A stretch of 64,000 nucleotides of DNA from Siphonodentalium dalli (taxonomy: Eukaryota; Mollusca; Scaphopoda; Gadilida; Siphonodentaliidae), in NCBI GenBank assembly GCA_032622095.1, contig CP136068.1, forward strand, positions 120,143,509 through 120,207,508, in the 5' to 3' direction. This document shows positions 44,579-56,187 of the stretch, in pieces. Both the position numbers and the translations under genes were made by a program. A model generated the notes under the pieces. It did not search any database. It was given only the letters and a program-made list of their open reading frames with translations, and had not been told where the DNA came from. Within the stretch, counting starts at the first letter, position 1; the number at the start of each line of letters is the position of its first letter.

Positions 44579-45360
44579 CTAAATAGCACATGTGGGTTGG
44601 TAATGAATCTTGTGATCAATAAAACCAGTAACAACTTTCTTAGTATTAGGATGGAGAATAACATGAGTATTCTCAGCAGACTTTACATGACCTAGAACAA
44701 AGTTGTGTTTAGCAAGTTCTTTCTCCCTAGAAATCATGCATCTGAATGCCATAAACCAAGATGATGACAAGTTTGCATTCTGTAAAAACCTGTTACCATG
44801 TGCATCTTTGCACAACTGCATGAGTTCTGAAAGAATATTAGTTCCTAGCAAAACTGGCACTGACATGTTATAAGAACTGTTTGGCACTACAGGAAAAATT
44901 AACTCTTTGCTGGAATCTTGTCCTAAAGAAGGCACTGTAACAGGACACTGAATATATCCAAGATAAGGGAGTTTTTTGCCATCAGCACACTCTATATTAA
45001 GTATAACGGACAAGGGCTGCAAAGGAATATGTTTCAAGAAAGTGCTATAAAATTTCTCACAAATTGTGGAGCAAGTCGAACCTGTATCAACAAGAGCCTT
45101 AGTATTGTAACTTGAAACAATAATATCTGACTCTGTAGCATTTCCATTTATACAATGTTCCTTACTGGAATCATTTACAAATTGAGATTTGTTAATAAAT
45201 CTCCGGGATCTATCCTGTGGACGAAAAAATTTATCTCTATCATAGTAGCGATAGTATCCACCTTTCCTACAACCAAATGCTTTATGCGTTAAATCACCAC
45301 ATTTCCAACATCCGGTGTATCTACCAGATACATACTCTCCTTGTAACCTATCATTTGTTT
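44579..45360 (-). CDS. Gypsy nucleocapsid knuckle and aspartic protease
   Basis: One frame runs from about 45360 through a CCHC zinc knuckle (C-x2-C-x4-H-x4-C, at 45269-45310: CWKCGDLTHKAFGC) and a basic linker. It then reaches the protease active site ALVDTGSTCSTI (about 45080-45090) and a conserved LLGTNIL-like loop near 44840. It stops at UAG 44579-44581 and reopens in the same frame as RT. No initiator ATG is visible in this frame. Upstream, 45370-45600 encodes an Asn/Tyr/Asp-rich stretch in a neighbouring frame, separated by a one-base shift. Confidence 0.82.
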
Positions 45361-45365
45361 GATTA

Positions 45366-45651
45366 CTATAATCGTTTCTGAAACATTATGCGACTCCTTC
45401 TGAAAATAATCGCTTCTCTCCGTATACTGCCTTCTGCGATTCCTATTCCAATATCTCTGCGCACGCCGTCTGGAGTAAGAGTTATAACCACTGTTATAAT
45501 TATCATTTCTGTAATAATCATCATTGCTGTAATTATTATCATAACTATTTTCACTATTTTCAACTCCTCTATCCGAACTGTCAATTCCAATATCTCAGCC
45601 TGTATCTTCAACATAACTTCCTCTGAAATCTGTGACGCCATCTTTCGCTAA
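45366..45651 (-). pseudogene. Remnant of Gypsy Gag C-terminal region
   Basis: An ATGGCGTCACAG start at 45651 (MASQISEEVMLKIQ) leads into a repetitive AAT/TAT/GAT tract. In one frame this reads as an Asn/Tyr/Asp-rich peptide (ENSYDNNYSNDDYYRNDNY), then an Arg-rich stretch (SRRRAQRYWNRNRRRQ). At least two frame changes separate the start, this tract and the zinc knuckle. Matrix and capsid parts are not found. Confidence 0.5.
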
Positions 45652-47584
45652 CTCGCAAATAGCTAGGAAAAATTTGAAAATATTTCAACCACGATCGACC
45701 TACAAATTCTAAGAAATATCTCTGAGAAAAAAAAACAAGTGTCGTTTTAACTAACTGGAATAGAACATAATTCAAGTCGAAACCTACAAGAGAATTCGGG
45801 GGGGGAAAAATCACTAAGTGTAAAGGTCAAAGTAAATAACCTTGCTGAACGCTAAAAACGTCAAGTGAAAATAAACTAAACTCAATATTTGAAAAACCGA
45901 CGCGCTGAAATTTACAGAAAAAAAGCTAAGTATTTTCTGCCTACCAACTCAGAAATCACTGAAAAACAAAATTCATTTTGTAATTAAACCTGCGGAAAAA
46001 AATTTCAAGTTAATTGTGCCGTCCGGCGACAAAACTGAAATAAAATCAATCACGTGTTGACACAACAACACATATGAACATTAAAGTTCACCGTCAACTG
46101 AAAGTTGATTCGAAAAATTATTTTCCGAACTTGCTCTGAAAAATCACCTATTTTCGAGCTATATACTCCACCGTCAACTACGAAATTCTCAAATCACAAT
46201 TCACCGTCACTGAAAATCAATAAAGATTTTTACAATCACCTATTGTCGCACTATAAATTCACCGTCGTCTGAAAATTTGAACACAAATTTCACTTCCGCT
46301 TGCATGCTAAGTGTGGACTGGCTGAAAATTTATAAGACAACAACTGCTACTAATTAGTTTGGTTAAGTTAACTTCCATCTAATTAGTGTCGCGAAGAATT
46401 TAACTCATGCACCTATCTGATGAAATGAGATGAAAGCAAGCGCGATGTGTACTTGGCTCACAAAAAAAAAATTTAGTCGGAAAGAGGGTGTGGCAGGGGA
46501 GGTGTCAGGGTTGACTCACCGTTAACCTGAGACTCCGACAACTGCAGACTCCGACACCAACTTGCCATGTCACGACTATCAACAAACCAAGATGACAACA
46601 CCTGCTTGTACTACCAGAACTAGTTGGGACAATTTGTCCAACACCGGGTCTAAAAACTACTAACTTATTAATGCAAAGTCAGAATTGCATTGCATAATGT
46701 TGGAGACAAAAGGTATTTATCACACCGTCACAAAAAAGTGATGACCGAATGTCAAGAAATTTAGAAAAATTCTTGACCAACTTCGGTTTCAGAAAATCTC
46801 CGTTAATTTGCAATGAAATTCACCTTGTAATTCACAAGCTGACATTTGGCCTATGTATTCATTACTGAGCTATTTAATAAAACAAATGTCACTTTTTTGA
46901 CAATATTTTAGTCAAAGAAAAACTTTGACAGCATACAATACATAATGTGTAGCTGGACGGATATATTATATACCTACACCTATAGTTACCTAAACAAAAG
47001 CTAATTATGAGCTTTTAAATGCTACTTGATCAGAAGATTTGAAAACAGACTATACATGTGTTTATTTGTTTACTTTGTGTACTTCCTGTTCTGACCAATA
47101 AAAAATGTGACCCGGTGACGAAACGAAAACGAAACCACGGACTACCAAAATCCGGAAAACACAACTTAACCTGGTTTAAATTTACCAAAATCCGGACCAC
47201 GATATTGGCAGATAACAAATCGAAATTAAAGTTTGGACTTTGCCCTAACGCTAAAAACGACTAAACAGAGCTGACAATACAAAAATTTAGACATAATTAT
47301 AATATTAAAGGAATACCGCCACACCAAAACAATGTGTTTACAAATTTCACTGAATAACATGAAAATTTTACAAAATTTATCAAATTTTCAACAGAATTTG
47401 TGTTTTTATGCATTTTTTAGCATAAAACTGTTCAAATCTTATTGTCTCTTCCAATCCAACGCTGAATATCTCCAGAAATCCTGACTGTCATTTTTCAGAC
47501 TGAAAACACGAAATTTCACCAAGTTCCAATTTTCACACCAAATTCAAAGTTCCACACTATAATCAGAGCTATAACTATACGAAT
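45652..47584 (-). other. Gypsy 5' leader lacking a gag ORF
   Basis: About 1.9 kb between the primer-binding site and the gag remnant has no long frame on the coding strand. It includes repeated TTCACCGTC motifs (46088, 46166, 46200, 46258). A full Gypsy element would carry gag here, so deletion or replacement is likely. Confidence 0.6.
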
Positions 47585-47592
47585 GGGCGCCA
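47585..47592 (-). other. Primer-binding site, TGGCGCCC
   Basis: On the minus strand TGGCGCCCATTCG begins one base after the 5' LTR end (CTACCACA). TGGCGCC is a typical start for a sequence complementary to a tRNA 3' end. The cognate tRNA is not assigned. Confidence 0.75.
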
Positions 47593-47593
47593 T

Positions 47594-48746
47594 TGTGGTA
47601 GAGCACAGGGTGGGTCTTAAATGAACCATGTCGCTATCACAAACATTTATGGGCTCTGAGTCTTAACATCTGGCAGGGTCTATAGAAAGCTGAGCCTACT
47701 TTAAAAGTCTTCATCATGCATTTATTTTATACCCATCATCATGCAATACTAAACGGAACACAATCCAACATCACAAGACACATGGATGACATCACATACA
47801 GCTATACAGACAGCTAGACATCCAACAACATCAAACATCAGACATCACACATCAGACATCAATCCAGAGATGTCCAACGAGAAAAAAGGACCCTGGTGAA
47901 CAAATACATAGATTGTAGTTGCTACCAAAATATATATCCAGAATGGATATAAATAAATATGTGAAATGTGATTGTGTCAAAAACCAACTACCCTATTGTC
48001 GATATAAACAACTATTTGACACAATCCTAACTGTGACGAACAGTTAGAAATAAAACCTACATGCTAGTATAAAAGGGAGATTATGAACGCAGTGTGCGAT
48101 TTCCAACATCCCTAAACTATTGGGCAAATATATTGCAAATGTGACGTAATTCTAAACTTCCAAAACCGAAGACAATATTATTAAAATACAAGATATTATA
48201 ACAGGTAAAAACATATAACAGAATATCACATACCATATCGTAGGAACATAGGTCAAGATCTCATAACGTAGTATTCATCTTATACTTCTTAACTTTAACA
48301 TTCTTCAACCATTTGAAGAATTTCAAGTGCGACGACACTAAATGTCACACGAGACGAACGATGTGCACTCTTCGACGACCAAATACTAACTGACAAAAGG
48401 CGGTAAATAAGCTTACCTGTGATTGGCTAAGACACCTTAGTGTCCGACAGTTAGATCTAATATTGGGCTCAAACATAGACAGAGAATAGACTTAAGTGGG
48501 TGATAATTTGGGCGTAGATAGAAATACGAAATAGCAAATTACAGAACAGGTATGCTACTGGGGACGGGAAGTGTATAGAACGGAATAACGCGGAATGGAA
48601 TGAAATGGACCAAGTACGCGGAATGAAATGACAATGCAGCTATAAAATGTATATTAGTGAGTTAGGTATAATAACATAGTTAGTATACATGTGTAGCATG
48701 TAATAAAGGCATATACTGTTTTGGTATATAAAATAGCACTGTCACC
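47594..48746 (-). repeat. 5' LTR of the Gypsy element (1153 bp)
   Basis: Plus-strand limits TGTGGTAGAGCACAGGG and ATAGCACTGTCACC. The last base differs from the 3' LTR (C for A). In element orientation a GCTATTTTATATACC box lies near the start and is a possible TATA element. Confidence 0.93.
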
Positions 48747-48750
48747 CTAG

Positions 48751-48890
48751 GACTCAACTTTACCCCACTAATTACATTCCTTCATTTCACCTATATCACA
48801 TGCGGTTTTATTTTCAACTCGATATGTTATGTTGCATGTATTATACAGCGCCAACATATTAGCCAAAAGTCCGACACCAAGAGGAACCCT
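48751..48890. repeat. Right remnant of the split palindrome-family copy
   Basis: GGACTCAACTTTACCCCACT, CACATGCGGTTTTATTTTC and TTAGCCAAAAGTCCGACACC correspond to 12192-12450 with deletions. It dates the palindrome family as older than the Gypsy insertion. Confidence 0.7.
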
Positions 48891-48935
48891 TCTCTAATTT
48901 CTCCTCCCCCTCTCTCTCTCTCTATCGTTTCCCTC

Positions 48936-50018
48936 CAGAGACGTGGCGACAGGGGGTTTGGGGTATCACCCCCCCCCCCAACTTTTGTCCAAATTTTCAA
49001 CAGTTGGAAATTTCATACCTGCCAAAAACATTAGTTGGAAATTTCACACGAACAATAGATTGAAAATGTTCTTGTAGTTTTATTTTCAAACAATTTATTG
49101 GGGGTAATTCATTGTTTTTGGACCAATTATTGCATATTTTCCTATTTTTTGGTCAAAATTTTGGACTGAAATGGTCATCAGTTGGACATTTTCCAACCTC
49201 AGGGGGGTGACAGGTTGGAAATTTCCAACACTTGGAAAGCTTGTGTACTGGTCCCTCCCCGTGGCCAGTCAAAAACTGCTACTTAATTTAAGAAAACAAT
49301 AGTGTCATACATTTGGTCAACATTGTCATTGGAATTATCAGTTGGAAATTTTCCAACCTAAGTCAGGTTTGAAATTTCCAACTCTAGGAAGGCTTGAAGC
49401 TGGTCTAGATGCTAGGATTTTGCGATTTTCTTGTTCAGATTTCAAAATTTTCGCACACCAGGGCCAACCCGGGCCGAACCCATGGCCAATACAGAACTTC
49501 TGATATATTTAAAAAAACAAAACATTTTACTACATTTGGTCAAACTTGTGGACTAAGTGGTCATCAGTTGGAGAATTTTCCAACCTGAGGGGGAGTATGA
49601 GGTTTGAAATTTCCAACACTATAGGAAAGCTTCAGGTGTGGCCAGTCTAGATGGTAGACTTTGCAATTTACTTGTATAGTTTTCAGAATTTTCTCACACC
49701 GGGGCAAACAACCATGATCAGCCCAGTGTGTTCTGGTCTCATGCTCGTAGCCGTGTGCATTTGTCTGGAGTTAGACCACTATATGTTAGGATTTATGCAA
49801 TGTTTCAGGTTGAAATATCTTAATGTTCTCATTCATACCGGGAATATAGAACCATGATTTATGAATATATAGGAGATAAGGTCTGAGCATTGAGGTGCAA
49901 GGGGGTGCAAATGAAATTATGCAAAACTTGTGTTTGGACTGATTCTGAATCAAGGGGGTGCAGTTGGAATTTCCCAAGGTGGACACCCCCGAATTGATAC
50001 CCTCTAGCCACGTCCCTG
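48936..50018 (+). mobile_element. Complete non-autonomous hAT-like element, 1083 bp, TSD TTTCCCTC
   Basis: The ends CAGAGACGTGGCGACAGGGG and CTAGCCACGTCCCTG are flanked by perfect TTTCCCTC (48928-48935, 50019-50026). It is the uninterrupted version of 32901-34579. Its body is full of GTTGGAAATTTCCAAC-type palindromes that could be subterminal binding sites. No transposase frame. Confidence 0.9.
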
Positions 50019-50026
50019 TTTCCCTC

Positions 50027-51904
50027 TCTGCCTACTGCTATCCCTAACACACTCCTCTTCCTTTTTTCTACCCCTAACTCAAATTCTGTTATTTATCTCC
50101 AATTCTTCGAAACCTTTATTTCCAATCCTTCCCGTCTGAACAATACCCCCCCCCCTGACTTATTGAGGGACTGGGCATGTAGCCAAAGAGGAGTCTTCAT
50201 ATAAGCCCTTGGGCTTTTTGTCTGACCCAGACACCGACCCAGTTAAATAACGACATTAGATGGCGGTGTATTGCGTCTTTAAGAGTGTGTTGATGTCTAA
50301 ATCATGTGATTAACTAATTAAAATTTATTTCGCCTACATATTTCGATAATTATCAGGTCCACAGTTCGATCATGAAACAATATTTCTGACTTGTATGTTC
50401 AGACTTTAATTGCTTGGTAATTATTGAGATTGCAGTTTCCTTATATTGCAACTCCTTATTTGGAAGTTTCTTGCGCATGCACAGAAATAATAGAATTCCA
50501 TGAAGACGTCGCCATTTTTATTATTAGTCCAGGCAGAGAAATGTTTATTGACTTGTTTCATTTATTTAATTTATGATGGCGATGTTATTTGATCAATAAT
50601 AGTCAATTTTGTGTTGATAACACGATGGTAAGATCAGTTCTGCAAATATCCACCGCACCTGCGAAGTTGATTTGTATAATCGCAGATTTCAATGATCCTT
50701 TGTTCTTGTACTAATAATAATACTATTACGCGTTGGGCGGATCTACTGGTTATCCGTAACTTTTTGATTATCTCCCCTGATCTCGTTAGGTGATCACGTG
50801 ACCCAATACAAATGGCAGCTACCATGAAAATTAGAAGATTCATCGTTTGCGATACAAAACGTAACTAAAATGGCAATTTTATTGTAGGAAAAATATAATT
50901 TATTTTGCGAATGCAATGTAAACCTCACTGCGAGGATATGCAATATATAAATGTGTTTATGGGTGGTTAAATCAAGCAGATATCGCCATTATTGTTGCCA
51001 GCATTGTCTCTGTTTAGTTTTTTGCCTTCTGGAAGTTCTGGCAGTTCTGCAACTTAGTGTACTTTAAAACCTGATATGTTTGCTCTGCTTCTTTCCATGG
51101 TGGCTAATAGAGAAGCAGGATACCAACATGAGATTATCAATAATCAGATAATAGCAGCCGAAAGACTGTCAATTACCTTAAGGTATTTGGCTACTGCCAC
51201 TACTGGTACGTACTTCTCGTGGATCGGTGTTAATTATCTTCGTCAATGATGTCATGTCACGCTTGTTAATAATTCATTTGTTCGGAAATACTTATTGGGG
51301 GTAGAAACGTATAAAATTGAACTACCACCACTTCCAAAAACAACACCGATAAACAATAACGCTCTTTTCTGTTCCATGCAATGGAAATGGCTATTTATTG
51401 TCCTGATATCAGTGATATAAATGAATGCCTATTAGTATTATCCTGAAATAAATTTATGCCACTTTGGCGAACATGGGAACCACGGTACAATTTATGCCAT
51501 TTAGGCACACTTCAGAGTGAAATCGGGGCTTATATTTCGGCGAGAATCCAAATCTAGAATCTCGTAAATATTCTCGCAAATTACCCTGGATTCTCGTGAT
51601 AAAGTATATATGGATTCTCGCAAAATCAGATGAAATATATGCCCTGGAAATATAGCAAATCGTTTAATGCTTTAGAATTTTTGTTTTCGGAGATTTATAT
51701 ATATGCTTAAAGACATATTATGGACTTGTTATGGACTTTTTCGGGTGCGAGAAATTGATAAGTTAGTGCTCAGGCACTTTGCAAACCTGGGGAATGTTAT
51801 CATTCTACTAACATCACTGAAAATTTCCAAAAAAATCTACCACACCACTTCATAGAGAACATCGTCTGAACTACTCCAAATTGTAAATATTTACATCTCG
51901 ATTC
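50027..51904. other. 1.9 kb with no gene recognised
   Basis: Contains a TTGCGCATGCACA NRF-1-like half match at 50471 and GGTCACGTGATC-like E-box sequence at 50790-50805. The frame at 50634-50843 (minus) shows no domain. No exon can be supported. Confidence 0.4.
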
Positions 51905-51975
51905 GGGCAGTTTGTTTTCAGTACATTTTAATATTCATTGGAACGTAAACAATTATTCGCTGACAGAAATCATGT
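51905..51975. repeat. Fragment of the 24257-24581 MITE interior
   Basis: GCAGTTTGTTTTCAGTACAT, CATTGGAACGTAAACAATTA and GACAGAAATCATG match 24400-24462. Neither terminus is present here. Confidence 0.7.
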
Positions 51976-53260
51976 TAATATCGCCTTTCGTTACTGGTTT
52001 CCTCGACTCAAATATTTTTCACTGCTCAATACTTATAATTAAAAAAAATGTTCTGTGTTTTGTGTCACTTCTTAATAGCATTCTGTATTCTGCTATTGAA
52101 AAGAAAAAAAGTTGCAGTATACGGAAGGCCTTGGTGGGTATCATGTGAACATATTTCCACCTGTCAAAAACAGCTACAAACGAAAATAATATTCAAATAT
52201 AGACAGACTTTGTTAATATACAAATGAGAAATATCTCATAAACAGTATGTTATTGTCGTAAATTTGACGATTGTTATGTAAACAAAGCATAAAAAGTTAC
52301 TTTCTTGGTGTTTCTTTATATTATGATGGTAAACATAAAGAGCGTTTTTTGTTGCTCAATTCCTTATTTGGAAATAATAAAGAGCGTTTATACCATTTGT
52401 GTGCGATTAGCCAGTAGCATTGTGCTGCCTTCTATAACACAATCAGACTCTTGTTTAGGTAAAATTTAGTAGGTCTTTATGTAAGCATGATGTTTACGCG
52501 ATAGTGATCGTATATTTGAACCAAAATGTATGCGTTTTAATATTTTTCTGTTTACGGTGTTTGGAACAAATACGAATATTTTCGACCACTAAGCCCTCTC
52601 GTCCCTTTAATATAATTAATATAACATCCCTCATCCAATAATCTCCAAATTGCAAATCTAATTTCAATCCTAGTTACACGTCACACCGCCCCTCAGCATT
52701 TGCCAATTGTTCAATCCTTTTTTTGCTGCTGCTGCAACTGCTCAATTTCTTTAAAAATTATTGAAAAAATGGCCCTCCCGCTCGCCGACATTTACCTCTG
52801 ATTTTTTTTTTTGATCATCGGTCCACACCAAAATTGAGCACACGTCCCTATATAATATACCTATTTAAACCGAGTATACACGGTGGTGTAATAGATCAAC
52901 CGGCAATTTAACCATTTAGGTAGCATATTTTCACGTATACGTTATCACGACAAATCCCTGCTAATCTGTTATTAATGAACCAAACAATTAACATGTCAAC
53001 ACACTCTGGCCCGCCAATGCTACAGTGTATAAACGTAACGGGACAAATATGCACATTATATTGGCAGCTAACGAGAACATTCATCACCAGCAATCTGCTC
53101 ACCCCTTTCAGCCGATACGATAGAAACTAATCGATTTGTTACTTCTAATTACCCGTACTTAATTACACTACTTGCGTGTTAATAAAGTACGACCCCATTA
53201 CCACTAAAGGTGAAACGTGGGATTTAGAACATTAATATTCACTCTTACATAGTTCCACAT
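51976..53260. other. 1.3 kb with no gene recognised
   Basis: Two AATAAAGAGCGTTTATA-type motifs at 52336 and 52377 also occur at 30928. Nothing else was recognised. Confidence 0.4.
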
Positions 53261-53269
53261 TCAAGGTTC

Positions 53270-55230
53270 GTCTTGTGTAATCGTATGTCAGTTGTAACGT
53301 TGTGAAACTGCAACCGAACTGAATTATTCTATGCTAAATAGTTCATGGGTGACCTGATGCATGCATCTTAGTTTTCTTGTTGTATAATTATTGTCGTGTC
53401 AGCTTGCAGGTTTATATGCGCCATATCTGGCCTGTGCTGGATACCTGCACGGTAGACCGTTTTTCCTCTATGTTAATTGCCTATACAAGCCGGTTCTGAT
53501 TGATTTGGGACAAACTTCATGCTGTGCCTATATCGGTATACGACATGCAGCGATCGACACAGGTTATCTAACAGCACATTATTACACTCCATAAAATGCA
53601 CAGAAGTAAACTATGCAAGAATTTATGCGTTAAATTGAGATCAACACTAAAATAACATAATCTTTGATTCGTGTCGTCTTGTCGTGTTCTTGGTGTAAAC
53701 ATGCATATTTATAACGCGCGCCCCGTGTATACGAATGTAGATATTCTAGTTTCGCGTGGGCGCAGACATTAACATGGGTGTTTTATTTATAGAATGGGAA
53801 TTTTTGGGATGATTAAAAGTCGAACTGCGAGCCGGAGACCGAGTCCGATAAGAGGTTTAGTTTGGAATTTCAATTTCGTTTATTGTCGTTAATTAACGTT
53901 ATGTCAATAATGTTGATTTTTGGTTTGTGATAAGCTATGTCAATTACGAATAAAAGAAATAAAAAAGATAATTTGTAAGTCTTATATTTCAACTTTTATA
54001 GACCTTTTTACGTTCTGCAACTCACTGGGGGTTGTGGTCGGAGACGGCGGAGTCGTCCACCGGCTCGTTAATTAGGTGCTGGTTGTTATTTTTATTTTAA
54101 CGGAATTCTGAGTTGGTCATTCGCGAAACCAATATATTTTATATTCTATAATTACAATCATGGGTATATAATATATTATCTTGAGCGCGTTACCATTTCT
54201 GACATTGGTTTTCTTGTTTCGTTAAGACATATTGCCGGTTTCTTGCCTGCATGTGGCCCGTATATTGATCGACTGCCCGCATTATAGCTATACCAGTATA
54301 GGTTCCCGTACCGCGGAGTACCGGGCCATACGAACCGGCTGCTTGTAAACATGACGACATCGGCACGATACCGGCCGGTACGTGCTACCATCGCACAGAA
54401 AATGAATATAATTATGTTGTTCAAGACTGTTGAACAACATACTGTGAACATGTCAAATAACGTTCCATCATATCAATTTACACTAAAATAATATGAGTTT
54501 GATTTCGTGTCGGATTTTCGGTTTCTTGCCTACATATGGCCGGAACCGACTGCACGCATGCTGTAACTGCCATTATGTTGCCAGTGTCGGCCGGTACAGA
54601 CTGACTGCTGGCAACTTAACGACATGTCTGTGTAGGCACGGCACCCACCGGTACTCGCAGTCACCACACTATTACATTCTGCATGGAATGTAAACTTTTC
54701 AACACTGTTGAATGATAAATTACATCATACTTTGTCGAATAAAGTTGTATTCTAGCGCTTTAGAGTGAAATAACATGAGTTTAGTTTCGTGTCGACTGCC
54801 GATCTGTTACCTACATACGACCGATACGCCCTGCATGATACATTTCCCATTACGTTCCCTTTATGTTACCCGTATCGCCGGGTCGGCACGGCTGACTGCT
54901 TACAAACTTCACGGCTTGTTGATATTGGTACGGTACCGACCGGTACAGGCTATCACATTATTACATTCCAGAAAATGAATACATGTAAACTGAACAAGTC
55001 TGTTGAATGATATAATGCCACAATATGTCAAATGACGTTGTATTGTGGTGATTTGCACTGAAATAATACGAGATTTGTAACTATGTTGCCATTAGGTTGC
55101 CTGTAGCTGCCGGTACATGTACTGCATGGCTACATGTTTATATGCAGGTGCCAGCACTGCCAGTATGAGTAAGAATGCGGCCGGTACCGACATGTTTACG
55201 GATGGGAAGAGTATGAATTGGAAGGGCCTA
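53270..55230. repeat. Diverged units of about 280 bp, one inverted
   Basis: Units near 53390-53660, 54490-54770, 54770-55060 and 55060-55200 share ACTAAAATAATATGAGTTT-like heads, GATTTCGTGTCG, GCCGGTACAG-type centres, CACATTATTACATTC and CTGTTGAATGATA. A further unit at 54200-54480 lies in the opposite orientation (ATTTTCTGTGCGATGGTAGC and ACCGGCCGGTA on its other strand). They are strongly diverged; open frames differ between units, so they look non-coding. Confidence 0.55.
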
Positions 55231-55319
55231 TTATTCATCTAGATGCATTATCAGGAAATATAAGCATATACGACGGACAATAAATAGTACAGCAGGATTC
55301 CCATTCGTTGTGGGAATTG

Positions 55320-55865
55320 CCCAAATAATAAATTTGTTGAACTTATTATCTGAACATTTCCAAAGGGTTAAACTACTCGTCAATGGGTATTTATTAAAGA
55401 ACGGGTTAACAAAGACACATACATGAACGCATTTACTGAATATAGTGCTGTATGCTTCGTCAATTAACTCCCATCTCAATCGTGTTGGTGCCTGACCACA
55501 CCCCTGACTCCAACAAAGAACATTTGGCAAATTTAAGCCACACTATTAGTTTTCTCACACCAATGATCTGCCAATTACCACTGTTTGTTCCCCAGACCCA
55601 TATCCCATATCATTGACTGATGAAGTGAGTGGTTTGGGGTGGCTGGCCCCGTGATATCATTGACTTCTGGTCCGTTTAACCCTTTATATGCTAAACGTAT
55701 TATCCCATTCAGTTATAAAGGTATGCATTGGATTTGTCTATTATTCATTTAAATGGATGTTAAATAGGCCATTCAACAAATGGCCCCTAAAACGCCTACG
55801 GCCATTTGGTGAACTTGTCACCTGAACATTCCCTAAGGGAACTACTCATCAGAGGTGTGTATTTA
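55320..55865. repeat. Dispersed hairpin repeat, copies 3 and 4
   Basis: 55330-55400 has TTGTTGAACTTATTATCTGA, ACATTTCCAAAGGG and CGTCAATGGGTATTTA. 55700-55865 has TTCAGTTATAAAGG, TCTATTATTCATTTAAATGG, GAACATTCCCTAAGGGAACT and a hairpin GGCCATTCAACAAATGGCC. Both belong with 1375-1600 and 5250-5480. Confidence 0.6.
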
Positions 55866-56187
55866 ATATAGTAGACCAGGCTGTGGTGGAGGTAGGTGCC
55901 ACCAGAGTGCGCAAAAATTGCGACTGGTATTTCCTGATAGGTATTATCCAGGGGGATTATGACAATGGAGGTGATCAGCGATCTGCTGGGGCATAGAGAT
56001 ACCACAGCCTGTTTACCATTTTTTTCTCTCAAAATTTTACTAAAATATTTTAATTCACTAAAAAATACATATAAATTCACAAATTAAGTTTAGAAATATA
56101 TTCCAAGCGTTTTTATATTGCAAAATCTCGTGTCTATAAATTTAATAAAGAACAGATAGTTTTATTTAATGCAAAATATATATTTTT

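Larger units (their letters stand above)
38745..48746 (-). mobile_element. Ty3/Gypsy LTR retrotransposon, 10.0 kb, minus strand, TSD CTAG
   Basis: Two LTRs of about 1.15 kb, roughly 98% identical by eye, flank a body with primer-binding site, CCHC knuckle, aspartic protease, RT, RNase H, integrase and polypurine tract in Gypsy order (PR-RT-RH-IN). CTAG at 38741-38744 and 48747-48750 is the target duplication. The site lies in a relative of the 12150-17018 palindrome (GCACCCC / GGACTCAACTTTACCCCAC). Most of gag is absent: 45.65-47.58 kb has no long frame. The coding frame from the knuckle to the end has three in-frame stops and no frameshift. Confidence 0.95.

Noticed and set aside
45388-45651. 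Plus-strand 87-codon frame rich in Ile/Val (IIISVIIII)
   Set aside because: Antisense shadow of the AAT/TAT-rich Gag remnant; low complexity.
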